Source: Pleurotus djamor (Eukaryota; Basidiomycota; Agaricomycetes; Agaricales; Pleurotaceae). Taken from it: DNA of 14,085 nucleotides. Where the stretch lies: assembly GCA_029747585.1 (NCBI GenBank), contig JAPEVF010000819.1, positions 5,862 to 19,946 on the forward strand, written 5' to 3'. Shown here in pieces: positions 1 to 9,800 of this stretch. Positions within the stretch are counted from its first letter, which is position 1; each line of letters begins with the position of its first letter. The notes below the pieces were generated by a model, which saw only the letters and a list, made by a program, of their open reading frames with translations, was not told where the DNA came from and made no database searches. A program made the position numbers and the translations under genes.

Positions 1-1
1 G

Positions 2-404
2 GACTTCAACATTCGGACTGCAGCCCGGTTCTTTGCCGATACCCTCAACCGCAACGGTGGTGACTTGTTGAAGAGTTTGGGCGCGTACAACGGTTGGTTC
101 CCTGGTATGACTGCGGTACGTCAACATCATGTGGGTCCCCCTTGCCCGAATCACCGCTGACGTGACTGGGATTCGTAGGAGAAAGCAAAAGAAGCTGCTC
201 ACTCGGGTTGTTGCCGTTGCCAACAAAACTTGGACTAGTGAGTCATCATACGACGTGCTTCGAAATCATGCGCGTTTGACTGACTTTTGACACGTCAACA
301 GTCTTCACCAGCTACTCAACGGCTGGTTACAGAATAAGAACGCCTACGACCATACCCTCCGTCTGGGCAAGTTCTTCAACCTCGATATCTGCTTGAACCT
401 CTAG
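2..404 (+). CDS. GH23-like (lytic transglycosylase / lysozyme-fold) protein, 3' part only
   Basis: This is the C-terminal end of a gene that begins left of the window. Three exons can be joined in frame: 2-115, 179-237 and 302-404 (TAG at 402-404). The introns, 116-178 and 238-301, are both GT..AG. The joined protein has about 91 visible residues. It starts DFNIRTAARFFADTLNRNGG and continues through the segment LLKSLGAYNGWFPGMT. The spacing of N-I-x-x-(A/G)A-x-x-F, then GGD, then L-x-AYNGW matches the end of the SLT/GH23 catalytic fold, where the AYN motif contributes to the sugar-binding cleft. The family cleaves the beta-1,4 bond of peptidoglycan-like chains. Proteins of this kind occur in Agaricomycetes and are usually secreted, but a signal peptide cannot be checked here. 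After the fold comes a Cys-containing tail (GCCRCQQN) and a short end, LDICLNL. The catalytic Glu would lie upstream and is not visible. The family call is fairly good; the activity is inferred. Confidence 0.7.
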
Positions 405-791
405 ACAGATTACACGCNNTAAGCAATGGATANNCCAGCGTCACACGGACAAAGCAATAGATTATAAGTATTTCTTAAATAACCACANNGTCGCTCATTT
501 CGACTCCCACACTCCTTCACCCACATACGTTCGTTTATGAAACACCACCGCTCGGAGGGGTATGCGTACTTGACTCACTAGGAAATACCGTAGTTGGAGN
601 ACCTCACCAGCCATAATACCTTAACTAGTAGTAGCGGATTAACCACAAGCCTCAATCGAATCTTGATATATACCCCTGACATCGCACTGTTAGAAAGGAA
701 AGTCTGATCGTGAGACCCATCCCATCGCAAGGACATACATACATCATCATCATCACGGACCTCTAAACTTTCAGGCCCTTTTTTCCAAATC
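405..791. other. intergenic region and leader of the PP5 gene
   Basis: The 387 bp between the GH23-like stop codon and the PP5 start codon hold no supported gene. The stretch contains several N bases (near 418-419, 433-434, 488-489 and 600). A short CAT-rich simple repeat lies at about 733-756, inside the probable PP5 leader. An antisense open frame that runs from here into PP5 exon 1 is read as a shadow. Confidence 0.5.
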
Positions 792-3432
792 ATGAGCGAC
801 ACCGATATTTCCGCCTCGGGATCCAGCACGTCGGACTCGGGTTCGACACCGCCATCGTCAGTGCCCTCCCCGCAGCTGCAGGCATTGACGCTGCGGGATA
901 TCGACATCAATGTCGAAGTCACGGACGAAGATAGATCTGAGGCTATGAAGATCAAGGCGGAAGCTAACAAGGCTTTTACAAGTTAGTTGTGTGTTTGGGT
1001 TTTTTGTTGTGTGACTTGATCTGAATAGCTTGGTGTTCGATGGATTTGAACTATGAACTATTGAACGTTTGGTTTGATNATCTATAGGTCATGACTTNCA
1101 TTCGGCTGTGGATTTGTATACGCATGCGATACAGAAGAATCCGAGAGATGCTATACTGTGGAGTAATCGAGCTTATGCNCGGATGAAACTTGAGGAGTAT
1201 GGGTATGCTCTGGGTGATGCCAGTGCGTGTGTTCATCAACTTCTATGCCTACTTTCATAGCTCACAAGCTCAACCTTCGATCCACNCAGCACAAGCCATA
1301 GAGGTCGATCCGAAATACGCCAAGGCATACTACCGGTCAGATAACTCGCGTCTTCTANCAANCAGTNTAGCTCACCTCACGTACGATCGGNCAGACGCGC
1401 GACATGTTACCTCCAGATACTCAAACCACAGTCTGCGATCGCAGATTTCAAGAAAATCCTCGCGTTGGAACCGAAAAATGATACTGTCCGGCAGCAGATG
1501 GTCGCGACGCAGAAGTTAATACGGAAGATCGAGTTCGAAAAGGTTCGTTCGTTNNNTTCTTGTTGGAATCGCGACGTGATGCTGACTGTGGAGCGTTTCC
1601 TTTTGTAAGGCTATTGAGATGGAAGGAGAGAAAAGCCCTATAGAGCGTTGCTATGAGATCATCGCGGAAGGTNGGNCNTCCTCCCTTCTCNAACTCNNTG
1701 TGTGGTTCTNANAGACCTTTCTAGGTGGCTGCGAAGTCGATCAAGGCTATTCTGGACCCCGACTACCTGTTCTAGACGGTGGAAAATACTCCATCACCGA
1801 TGAGTTCGTCCAAGGAATGATACAATGGTTCAAGGATGGTAAGGCCCTACCAAAACGATACGTATGGGAAATTGTCCTAGGCGCACACGAGCAGTTTATC
1901 AAAGAGAAGAGCTTGGTGTACGTNGATGTACCAGAGGGCGTTTCTATGAATGTTATTGGGGATGTTCATGGTGAGTGTGGTTCAATTTGGATGGAAGGGG
2001 TATCTGTCTCTCTGTGTTAAGCGTCTGATGTTTGACGTGGATAGGTCAATTCTATGATATGTTACATCTGTACTCTCTTACGGGTGAACCGTCGGAGAAG
2101 AATTATCTGTTGATGAATGGGGACTTGGTAGACCGAGGGTCATGGTCGATCGAGGTGATTCTGACGGCGTTTGCATATAAATGTAAGTCATCGCCCTCGC
2201 CGATGTTGTGGATTTAATAGGCTTAATTACTCTATTCTTTTTAGGGCTTTATCCAAAATACATGTACATCAACCGAGGCAATCATGAAGCAAAAGAAATG
2301 AACCGAACGTACGGGTTTGAAGGCGAAGCCAAGCACAAACATGGGGAACAATCATACAAGGTAAGTCTGTTCACAATCTGTCATTCAGGCTGTGTTCATA
2401 GTATCTTATCCAAATCAGCTCTTCGCACACGTATTCACTGAATGTCAGTTTGGCTTTATATTGCACGACTATCTCCACCTTACATATCATAATTCACTGC
2501 GCAGTACCTTTGGCGACGCTGATAAGCGCTACCAAACCTCCACCGCCTCCGATCCAACCCAATGCCATCCTATCCGAGGAAGGCCGCAAGCGATACTTCG
2601 TTGTCCATGGCGGATTGTTCAGCAAGGATGACGTGAAACTCGATGACATAGAAAAGATAGACCGCATCGGTCGTCAACCCGGACAGGAAGGTTTGATGTG
2701 TAAGTTGTGGTTTCGATTTATACCGCTTTGACGTGATGTTTGACTTGTTCGCTTGATTCTTATCTGCGCTCGCTCGCTTAGGCGAGGTAAGTGTTTAATG
2801 CGTATCCGAGGGCGACTTGTTTGTTGCTAACAGCTTTTCGGGTATAGTTGCTTTGGACAGATCCTCAAGAGTTGCCTGGCCGAGGCCCAAGCAAGCGTGT
2901 ACGTAGGCGTCGGATACTGTGTTTCTTTCTGGTTTTACTGACTTTCTTCTTTATCTCTTTTAGGGTGTTGGCATTGCATTTGGACCGGATGTGACGAAAC
3001 GGTGGTGTACACTTAACAAAGTATCTGGGATAATTCGAAGCCATGAAGTTCGCCAAAGTAAGCAGGTCTTCTATTCCGCAGATCCTGGGTTGTTACTCAT
3101 AAACGTGCAGACGGCTACGAGGTCGAACATGATGGCCTCTGTACGACGGTAAGATTGTCATCAAAAGTTGTGTTGTATTCAATCTCATTTAATGCCTTTT
3201 TGTCCAGGTATTCTCCGCTCCCAATTATGTCGACCAAGCTGGCAACAAGGGGGCCTTTGTAAGAACTTGCGAATGCCTTAATTCCGACTGCACTTTCAGC
3301 TCATGCCTCGCTTTGCAGATCCGGATAGATTCGGCGGGCTCCCTCGATTACACCCAATTTGAGGCGAAGCCACATCCGCCCATGAAACCCATGGCCTACG
3401 TGCAGGGTGGTCTGGCTAACATGATGATGTAA
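792..3432 (+). CDS. PPT1: Serine/threonine protein phosphatase 5 (TPR-PPP phosphatase, Ppt1/PP5)
   Basis: This metal-dependent phosphatase of the PPP family docks on Hsp90 through its N-terminal TPRs and dephosphorylates chaperone-bound clients and co-chaperones. Sixteen exons join in frame: 792-981, 1088-1222, 1290-1335, 1395-1542, 1610-1670, 1725-1970, 2045-2182, 2245-2360, 2419-2443, 2505-2699, 2782-2786, 2848-2898, 2964-3057, 3111-3148, 3208-3258 and 3319-3432. The product has 487 residues, close to the roughly 500 usual for PP5. A Ser-rich head (residues 1-40) is followed by a TPR block (about 50-165; KIKAEANKAF, WSNRAYARMKLEEY, AIEVDPKYAKAYYRRA). The catalytic core has all the PPP motifs: GDVHG (209-213), GDLVDRG (238-244), RGNHE (269-273), HGGLF (340-344), RSHEV (414-418) and SAPNY (436-440). 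The PP5-type end MAYVQGG..NMMM is present. Odd points are the 5-nt exon and a Pro-rich insert before HGGLF. The start is the first ATG in frame with the TPRs. Confidence 0.95.
2782..2786 (+). other. PPT1: 5-nt microexon (GCGAG) of the PP5 gene
   Basis: The five bases lie between a clear acceptor (CTTAG) and a clear donor (GTAAGT). Together with the last T of the previous exon they encode Cys-Glu. This restores MCELLWTDPQ, which matches the invariant PPP segment MC(D/E)LLW(S/T)DP. Without them the frame is lost. The flanking introns are 2700-2781 (82 bp) and 2787-2847 (61 bp). Confidence 0.85.
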
Positions 3433-3909
3433 TGCAACATATATGTTGACCTTCTTGGTGCTTGATGCATAGAGTGAGGTGCTGATCTGTAATTTATGGG
3501 GTGCGCAATAGTATGTATATCTTGGTTTACTTCCTCCTTCGTCAGCCCTTCGTCGGGTCTACGCCACAAGCATGCGTACTACTCCCGGGTCTGGTCTCCG
3601 CAGCCATGATTGAATCTGTCGCGAGACTACTGAGAGCCTATTCGGCAAAATGCAATAAAGTACTTGGCTTTCGAGGCTCGTCTGGTGAAGTGCCTGTGAG
3701 GATGCGCAGCTATGGGCAAGTACTCAGTCGCTTTGGAAGTGTAGGGTCAGTAGGGTACAATGTTTCTTCCACGACGCCCACGAGCCTGTCTACCTGCCTG
3801 GATTTGGAACGGAGGCGCCGAGGCGCGCCCCTTCCAGTCACACATTCGTTGAAGTTCACATCCATCCCACCACACGGCTATCTCTACTCCTTGAACTGTT
3901 CCCAGAAGA
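3433..3909. other. intergenic region between PP5 and the SR140-like gene
   Basis: These 477 bp hold the PP5 3' end and the promoter and leader of the next gene. A GC-rich patch (GGCGCC, then GGCGCGCC) lies at about 3813-3830, and a pyrimidine-rich stretch precedes the start codon. An open frame of about 135 codons (ATG 3513, stop 3915-3917) crosses the region but shows no recognisable family and overlaps the next start codon, so I do not call it a gene. No tRNA or transposon is seen. Confidence 0.5.
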
Positions 3910-6667
3910 ATGGATAAGACCAAATCAAAACTAGCGGCCTTCTTCGATAATGACGATGACGAACCCTCGTTTCCAGTGCGATGGATAGCACCCTTTACTT
4001 CTTTCCGACGTCTCTCTTACCATTTCATTTAAACATCAGCAAAAAAAAGGTTGACATTTCCAAGGCATCCCAGTATGCTACTGGATCGGCACGGAAGTCA
4101 AAGAGGGAGAAGGAACAAGAGGCTGCTGAGGCTAAGAAACGGGAAGAGGCAGAGTTCGCGGAGCAAACCTATCAAGAGTTCATGGAATTTTATGGAGATG
4201 GAGCCTCGAAAAGTACACGGAACACTGGGTTCGTCAAGGCTGGGGACTCTAAAGCTGTCTACGGAACGTCCAAGGTTGAAAGTGGGCCTTCGCGGTCGTC
4301 AGCTCCGTCATTCGCAGCCCGTGCGGTGAGCTGAACATATCCTTTGGGCCCTTCCATCCAACTGACGAAATTTCCGTTAAGTCTCCCCCACCGGCATCTG
4401 CTCCCAAACCGAAGGGGAAACGAGCTATGGATGCATTCCTCGAGGAGATCAAAAGGTGAGTTTACTTCTTGGCATGGTTGTTCGCAACTGAATTGGTCAA
4501 ATTGGCAGAGAGCAAGCTGAACGGGAGGCAAAGTTTTCGCGTTATGGTAGGTTTAGTTGAACCTTTCAAGGTGTTATCCGTTGTGTAATGCTTGCAATAT
4601 AGCCCGTGGTGGACGTTCCGTTACGGCTATGGCTGGTATGTATTTGACATTATAGACATCCATCTCACTCATACATTCGCCCGCGCAGCATACGAAGGAC
4701 AGAGTGGGAGTCGCGATCGAGGAGACCCAGAGGTAAGTTTCGACCGTTTCCTCCCTTTTTGCTAGCTAACAGATGTCTAGACATCAAATGTCTTCGTGGC
4801 CAATCTCCCACCAAATGTGTCTGAGCAGAGTCTCGGTCAGTTCTTCGCTAAAGTGGGACCTGTCGGCTCCGTACGTGCTCCCATACTGCTCCATAGAATC
4901 CACTTTCATTCCTCCGCCACTAGGTCAAGATCATGTGGCCCCGCACTGATGCTACGATCGGTCCTGGTGCTGACATGACTGCCTCTCGCAAAAGCAAAAA
5001 CGCCGGACTCAGTGGCTTTGTTTCCTTCATGAAGCGTAAAGATGCTGAAGATGCTCTACGTGAATTCGATGGTCTTGACTGGGGTGGTTCCGTCCTGCGC
5101 GTAGGATGGAGCAAAGCTGTCCCAATCGCTGCGAAGCCAATGTATGGTATGAAATGCCTATCTAGTCGTGTCTTTGCGTATCCTCAACAATACTCGTAGT
5201 CGCTCCACTCAAACAAGGCCGCAAGTTCGACGATAGCCCGCGTCATAGCAGAAGTCGTAGCCGGAGTGACAGTCCTCCCCGTCACCGACGAGGCGGGCAT
5301 CGCAGCCCCTCGTATTCAAGAAGCAGGTCTCGGAGCCGGTCACCCGGACGCTCATATGGTCGGAAACGATACTCTCGCTCACGCAGTCGCTCGCCGCGCC
5401 GTCGCCAGTCTCGCAGTCCAGTCCGCCAGCAAACGCCCGAAGATGAAGCCGTCACGGATACATTCATCCGTGTGGTTGCTGGGGAAGTCAAGGACCACGG
5501 TGACAAGTATGAGGCTAGCTTGAAGGAACGAGAGGTGAACAATCCCAAGTACACTTTCTTGACAAATAGGCATGCAAGTATATCTTCCCTCTTATCAGTC
5601 AATCACACCTAACCTATGGAAACAGCATCGCCGTCACGCTTTTTACAAAGGACTTCTTGAGAGCAACAGGTCTTTAGACCCAGAATTCGATGACGAGGTA
5701 TAATGTTTACCCTCGCAACCCTCTCGCCAAAACTAATGTCATCGTGAAGGGATATAATTCGGTGTATTCCACTGACTCCGCTGAAGAATCGGAACGCGAA
5801 CGCACTCGCAAGACGGCTCTAGGGAAATTGGCACGGAAACGATTTGAGGCCATGCTTCGGGCTATGTCTGGCAAGCGCGGCGAGTTGGCTAGGTGTATGG
5901 CTTTCAGCCTTGAGCACGCCGAGGCTGCTACCGAGGTGCGGGATCTACTTGGTCTGATTACATTTGACAATTCCAAGCCTGCTCTATAGGTTTCAGAAAT
6001 TATTATTACCTCCCTTCTTGTGGAGGGCACGCCGGTGCCACGTAAAGTGGCTCGTCTGCATTTGATCTGCGACATTTTACACAACTCGGCCGCTTCAGTT
6101 CCTAGCGCATGGAGATTCCGTCAGGAATTCCAGTCTCGTCTGGGACTAGTTTTCGACCACCTCGCAAATATTTATCATTCATTCCCTGGACGCATAACCG
6201 CCGAAACTTTCAAGAAGCAGATTACCTCAGTGGTCGATGTCTGGGAGGATTGGATCGTCTTTCCTCTTGAGTTTACTGCAGAGCTCAGACAAAGGCTTGA
6301 AGGTGCTACCATCGAGGACGCGCCATTGTCGAAGGAGGACAGTTCGGCAGCGGCGACAGTCGTTACGGAGGATGCTGCTTTTTCTTCTCGCTTCAAGTCT
6401 AGCTCTTTCAAACCAGCCATGGCTGTTGAACAATCTGAAGTCGATCAGTCAGACGGGGAGCCAATGGACCAAGGCAGCGACGTGGATGGTGACCCCATCG
6501 ACATTGATGGTCAACCTCTGGCCGATGAAGATATCGATGGAGAGGTAATGAACGATGTTGATGGCGAACAATTGGAAGGTGATTTGGATGGTACACCGAT
6601 GGAGGAAGACGTAGACGGCGAACCGATGGATGAAGGCGATGCGGACGTAGATGGGGTCCCGATGTAG
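3910..6667 (+). CDS. U2 snRNP-associated SURP/SR140-like splicing factor (RRM, SURP-like, CID)
   Basis: This is a homologue of human U2SURP (SR140), a nuclear factor tied to the U2 snRNP and branch-site recognition. Twelve exons join in frame: 3910-3968 (or 3910-3975), 4040-4325 (or from 4050), 4382-4455, 4509-4546, 4603-4635, 4689-4732, 4781-4870, 4924-5146, 5200-5573, 5626-5697, 5750-5935 and 5990-6667. The product has about 718 residues. Domains in order: a charged N-terminus (KASQYATGSARKSKREKE); an RRM at about 179-266 with RNP2 VFVANL and RNP1-like GLSGFVSF; an RS-rich stretch at about 294-357; a SURP-like segment at about 369-417 (NNPKYTFLT, HRRHAFYKGLL); a CID-like domain at about 459-595 (EHAEAATEV, VARLHLICDILHNSA, WEDWIVFP); and an acidic tail with eight DG-x-x-(M/L/I) repeats at 648-718. 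Intron 9 (5574-5625) appears to use a GC donor. The exon 1 boundary is uncertain. The family call is strong; the exact N-terminus is less so. Confidence 0.92.
5574..5625 (+). other. probable GC-AG intron in the SR140-like gene
   Basis: The 52-bp intron starts GCAAGT and ends CAG, with a CTAAC branch-like site near 5609-5613. Splicing here joins FLTNRH to HRRHAFYKG in frame. The nearest GT, four bases downstream, does not give the conserved frame with the only good acceptor. Confidence 0.75.
6449..6664 (+). repeat. coding repeat, eight DG-x-x-(M/L/I) units in the SR140-like C-terminus
   Basis: The last 72 codons are built from short acidic units: DGEPM, DGDPI, DGQPL, DGEVM, DGEQL, DGTPM, DGEPM and DGVPM, spaced by Asp/Glu-rich linkers. 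From memory, U2SURP homologues in animals carry similar DLDGVP-type units, so this is probably a family trait and not a local expansion. The repeat is degenerate at DNA level, which suggests selection on the protein. Confidence 0.8.
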
Positions 6668-6801
6668 TGCTTAGGTTACCTTCAACATGAACATACTGGC
6701 ATATCGTAAGTACTCAGCAATCCTTGAGTAGCAAGCATAAGTTGTAAGCCAAAAAACCGGATGATCCACATTATTCCAAAAGCTACTCTAGATACAGCAT
6801 T
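6668..6801. other. convergent 3' intergenic region
   Basis: Only 134 bp separate the stop codons of the SR140-like gene (+) and the vigilin-like gene (-). Both 3' UTRs must end in this space or overlap each other. No stem-loop terminator or extra gene is visible. Confidence 0.6.
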
Positions 6802-9800
6802 TTAATCGTGGTTGCGGCGAGGGTTGCGTCCAGATTGGGAGACCATGCGAAGGATAGCGTCCTTCGCTGCGATGATATCATCCTCAGATCCTATAAGTTG
6901 CTTTAGTCGATAGATAACCATGAATACTTTGCGGAAAGCGTACCGATGATGACGATGGTGCTGGTCTCACGACTGACAGTGATATCAGCACCAGTTTCAA
7001 CACGAAGGCGAGAGACGTTAGATCCTTTGGTACCGACGATCTTGGGGAAGCTGGAGCGGTCAGGGAGAGTCAAGAATCCGACGTGAGACATCTTTTGGGC
7101 CTGAGTAATGGCGTCGTTGATGGACTTAAGAGCTTGCTCCAACCCAGCTTGGTCGCGAGCCTTGAGGGTCCATGTCGAGTCGCCGTCTTCAGCATCTTGG
7201 TAGTTCGGGATAACCTCCCATTGAATGCCAGATTCAGTGTCTTCTTCCACGTCGTCAATGCGAGCCGTAGGTGCTTCGGAGTTGACCGGGCGCGAAGGGA
7301 CAGCAGACTTCTGGGGCTGAGCGGACTGCTCAACGTGAACCCCAATGGAGCGCAAGTTGCGGAAGAACTGGCCTTGCTGGGAAATAGCATGGTGATACTT
7401 CAAGGGGACATCGACAGTATCGGTTATAGCCTCCGCGGGTGGTGCTTTAACTTGAGACTGAAACACAATTGAAATGAATGAAAGGAGTAGACATAGCAGA
7501 GCGTAAATACCTTGAGGATCTCGATAGTCTTTTCGCAAGCAGCACGGGGGCCCGAGATTTTGATGATGTTGACAGGATCTACGTCTTTGAGCTCCTCCGC
7601 GTTGTCCGGTTCGCCGACTTGACCATAAGACCGAGAGCCGGGGAATTGCACTTGNGTGCCAGTTCGACTTTCCAGATCGTTGAGGTTCTGACCACCGCGA
7701 CCAATGAGAGCTCGGTGCTGGGCAGCTGGGATGTCAACACCAAGGACCACCCGATCACGGACTTCCGCAGCGACCTTCTCAAGCTCCGCCTTGAGCTTCT
7801 GAACAAGCTTGGGTTCGCCTCGAAGAACGACAGCNTCCGAGGGTTCACCGGGACGAGGGCTAGTGCCAAACNTGAGTGGAGCNTAAACGGGACGATGATG
7901 TGACTACTCACAAACGAACAAGACCNGCCTGAGCTCTCTGATCNGAGGGACCACCGACCCGGGNGAACAATTCCTTGAGACCCTTGCCACCAGCGCCGAT
8001 GATNTTGCGGTGGAACTTGTTCTCAATGGTGATCGTCTCNGTGACCTCCTCGACCACCGACTCGGAGATAGCAAGNATAGCTGCCTTNGCCTCNGTGATC
8101 GCTGCCTTGGTACCCCGGAGAGTGATTTGNGTGGTGGCNTTGGGCCCATTGTCCGCGGCTTTGACGACATCAATAGCTGCGCCGGTGTTGTCCTTAATCT
8201 CGTTGATGGTAACGCCGCCTCTACCGAGAATCCGCGCAACAGAACGATTCGGAACACTGAACTTGATGACCTCGTTAGAAGCCATCTCGAACTCGAGAGC
8301 CTATATANNGTNAAGACATGAGCATGAAATGNAGAAACACAATGAACAGGATCACGACTAACATCCATGAGTTCTTTCTTTGCTCCTGCAACACCCTTCC
8401 TGCCACCCTTGACCAAGACCTCATCAGCTTTGAGTTGCTCNCGGGTCTTACCCTCAGCATCNCCGTTCGCTCGGGGGAACGTNATCTTGACCGAGTAGTT
8501 CTCTTCCAGACGNATGGCATACTTGCCACTCTGNCCAATGAGGGATGGATGGTATTGNGCAGGNATTTTGAGGATTTCCGAGGTTTCATCAGCCTGTCAA
8601 GGAAGGTATCAGAAATCGCAGGCCAAGGAAAAGAATGGATTGATGGANAGCATTACCATTCTTTCCACATGGACAAGAATACGCTTCTTAGCCTCTTCAA
8701 CATTTTCCTTGCGTCCGGTAATCTAGGCAAAAGGTGTTCAGTAAACAGGGATGACGAATGGAGCANTNTACGTCTACCTTGACCTTAGACTTCTGGTGAG
8801 CGGGCTTCTTCTTCTTCGCGCTGTCCTTTTCCTGCGCGTCNTGTTCATCGAAGACATCNACCTTAACACCAAGCTGGTCCCTGAGCTTGTTGATTCCAGC
8901 ACCATGAGAACCAACAACGCGTCCGACGTATTCTCGATCAATCTCGAATTCGGTGGACTGAAAATGAGTGGGTCAGCCAAACAAAAAGAATCAATACCAA
9001 CCAGGGTTGAGACATACGTAGCTGTTGATGATCTCGTCGTTCTTGGCACTCTCAACGATTTCACGAATCCGCTTGATGGCATTGTCGACGTCCGTACGAG
9101 TACCGCGAACCTGGATGACATCCTCAGTTGTGGAATCACCAACTTCAGCACCGATTTTGATCGAAAGAGCCTTGTCCTCGCCGATGATACTGTTGACACT
9201 GATGAGTCCTTCTCATCGATGAAAGGCAACGGAGAGAACGTACGCGTTCAGAGTTGTGCCACTGGGCCCAGCGACAGCATCNTGCCATTTCTTGTCAACA
9301 GTGATAGTCTGACTCTGGACATCAGCTACGTCTTTGGCCAANTTGGCTACCTCTCCGNAAACCTGTTCAAGGTGTGCCTTGCGATCGGCAGCGGAGCCAG
9401 AGCCATCATAGACGAGGAACACATTAGAGTCTTCNGCAGTCTCGTTAGGGAAGTAGACGTGAACATTGTGAGCTTCGTAGAGTTGCTTCCATCTAGATTA
9501 GAGATTGTCAGCATGATGCCTGGACCGTCTGGAGATGTGTTTTGGCGTACTTCTTGGAGTTCTTGCCTTGGAGGGCACGATGAACCAACCAATCCACAGG
9601 AACCACAGTACAGGAGTCACCGAGAGTAGCGAAGAATGCCTTAACCTTTTCAGCAGCTTTCTCAACAGCAGCTTGCTGTCCAACAATGTCTACGTTAGGC
9701 TTTTGACCAGACTCCAGAGCAGCTTGAGTGGGAAGATGGATAGCCACGTCGGGATGCTCTGCAATGACGCTCTTGACGTAAGAAATGCGCACGAGATAGG

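Noticed and set aside
578..970. Antisense open frame over the PP5 leader and exon 1
   Set aside because: It lies mostly opposite PP5 exon 1, contains an ambiguous residue and has no recognisable motif; it is a shadow.
2700..2731. Read-through of PP5 exon 10 as MCKLWF and a stop
   Set aside because: It resembles MCELLW by chance but lacks one residue and ends at once; the spliced version with the microexon matches the family fully.
3600..3640. Possible tRNA T-arm (GATTGAATC)
   Set aside because: The short palindrome has no matching acceptor stem, D-arm or anticodon arm around it on either strand.
5690..5989. Frame ending EVRDLLGLITFDNSKPAL as a C-terminus of the SR140-like protein
   Set aside because: The last 18 codons are intron 11 (5936-5989, GTGCGG..TATAG); joining to 5990 restores EVSEIIITSLLVEGTPVP of the CID domain.
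8010..9629. Several plus-strand open frames of 100-290 codons across the vigilin-like gene
   Set aside because: They run opposite verified KH exons and cross their introns; none has a family signature.
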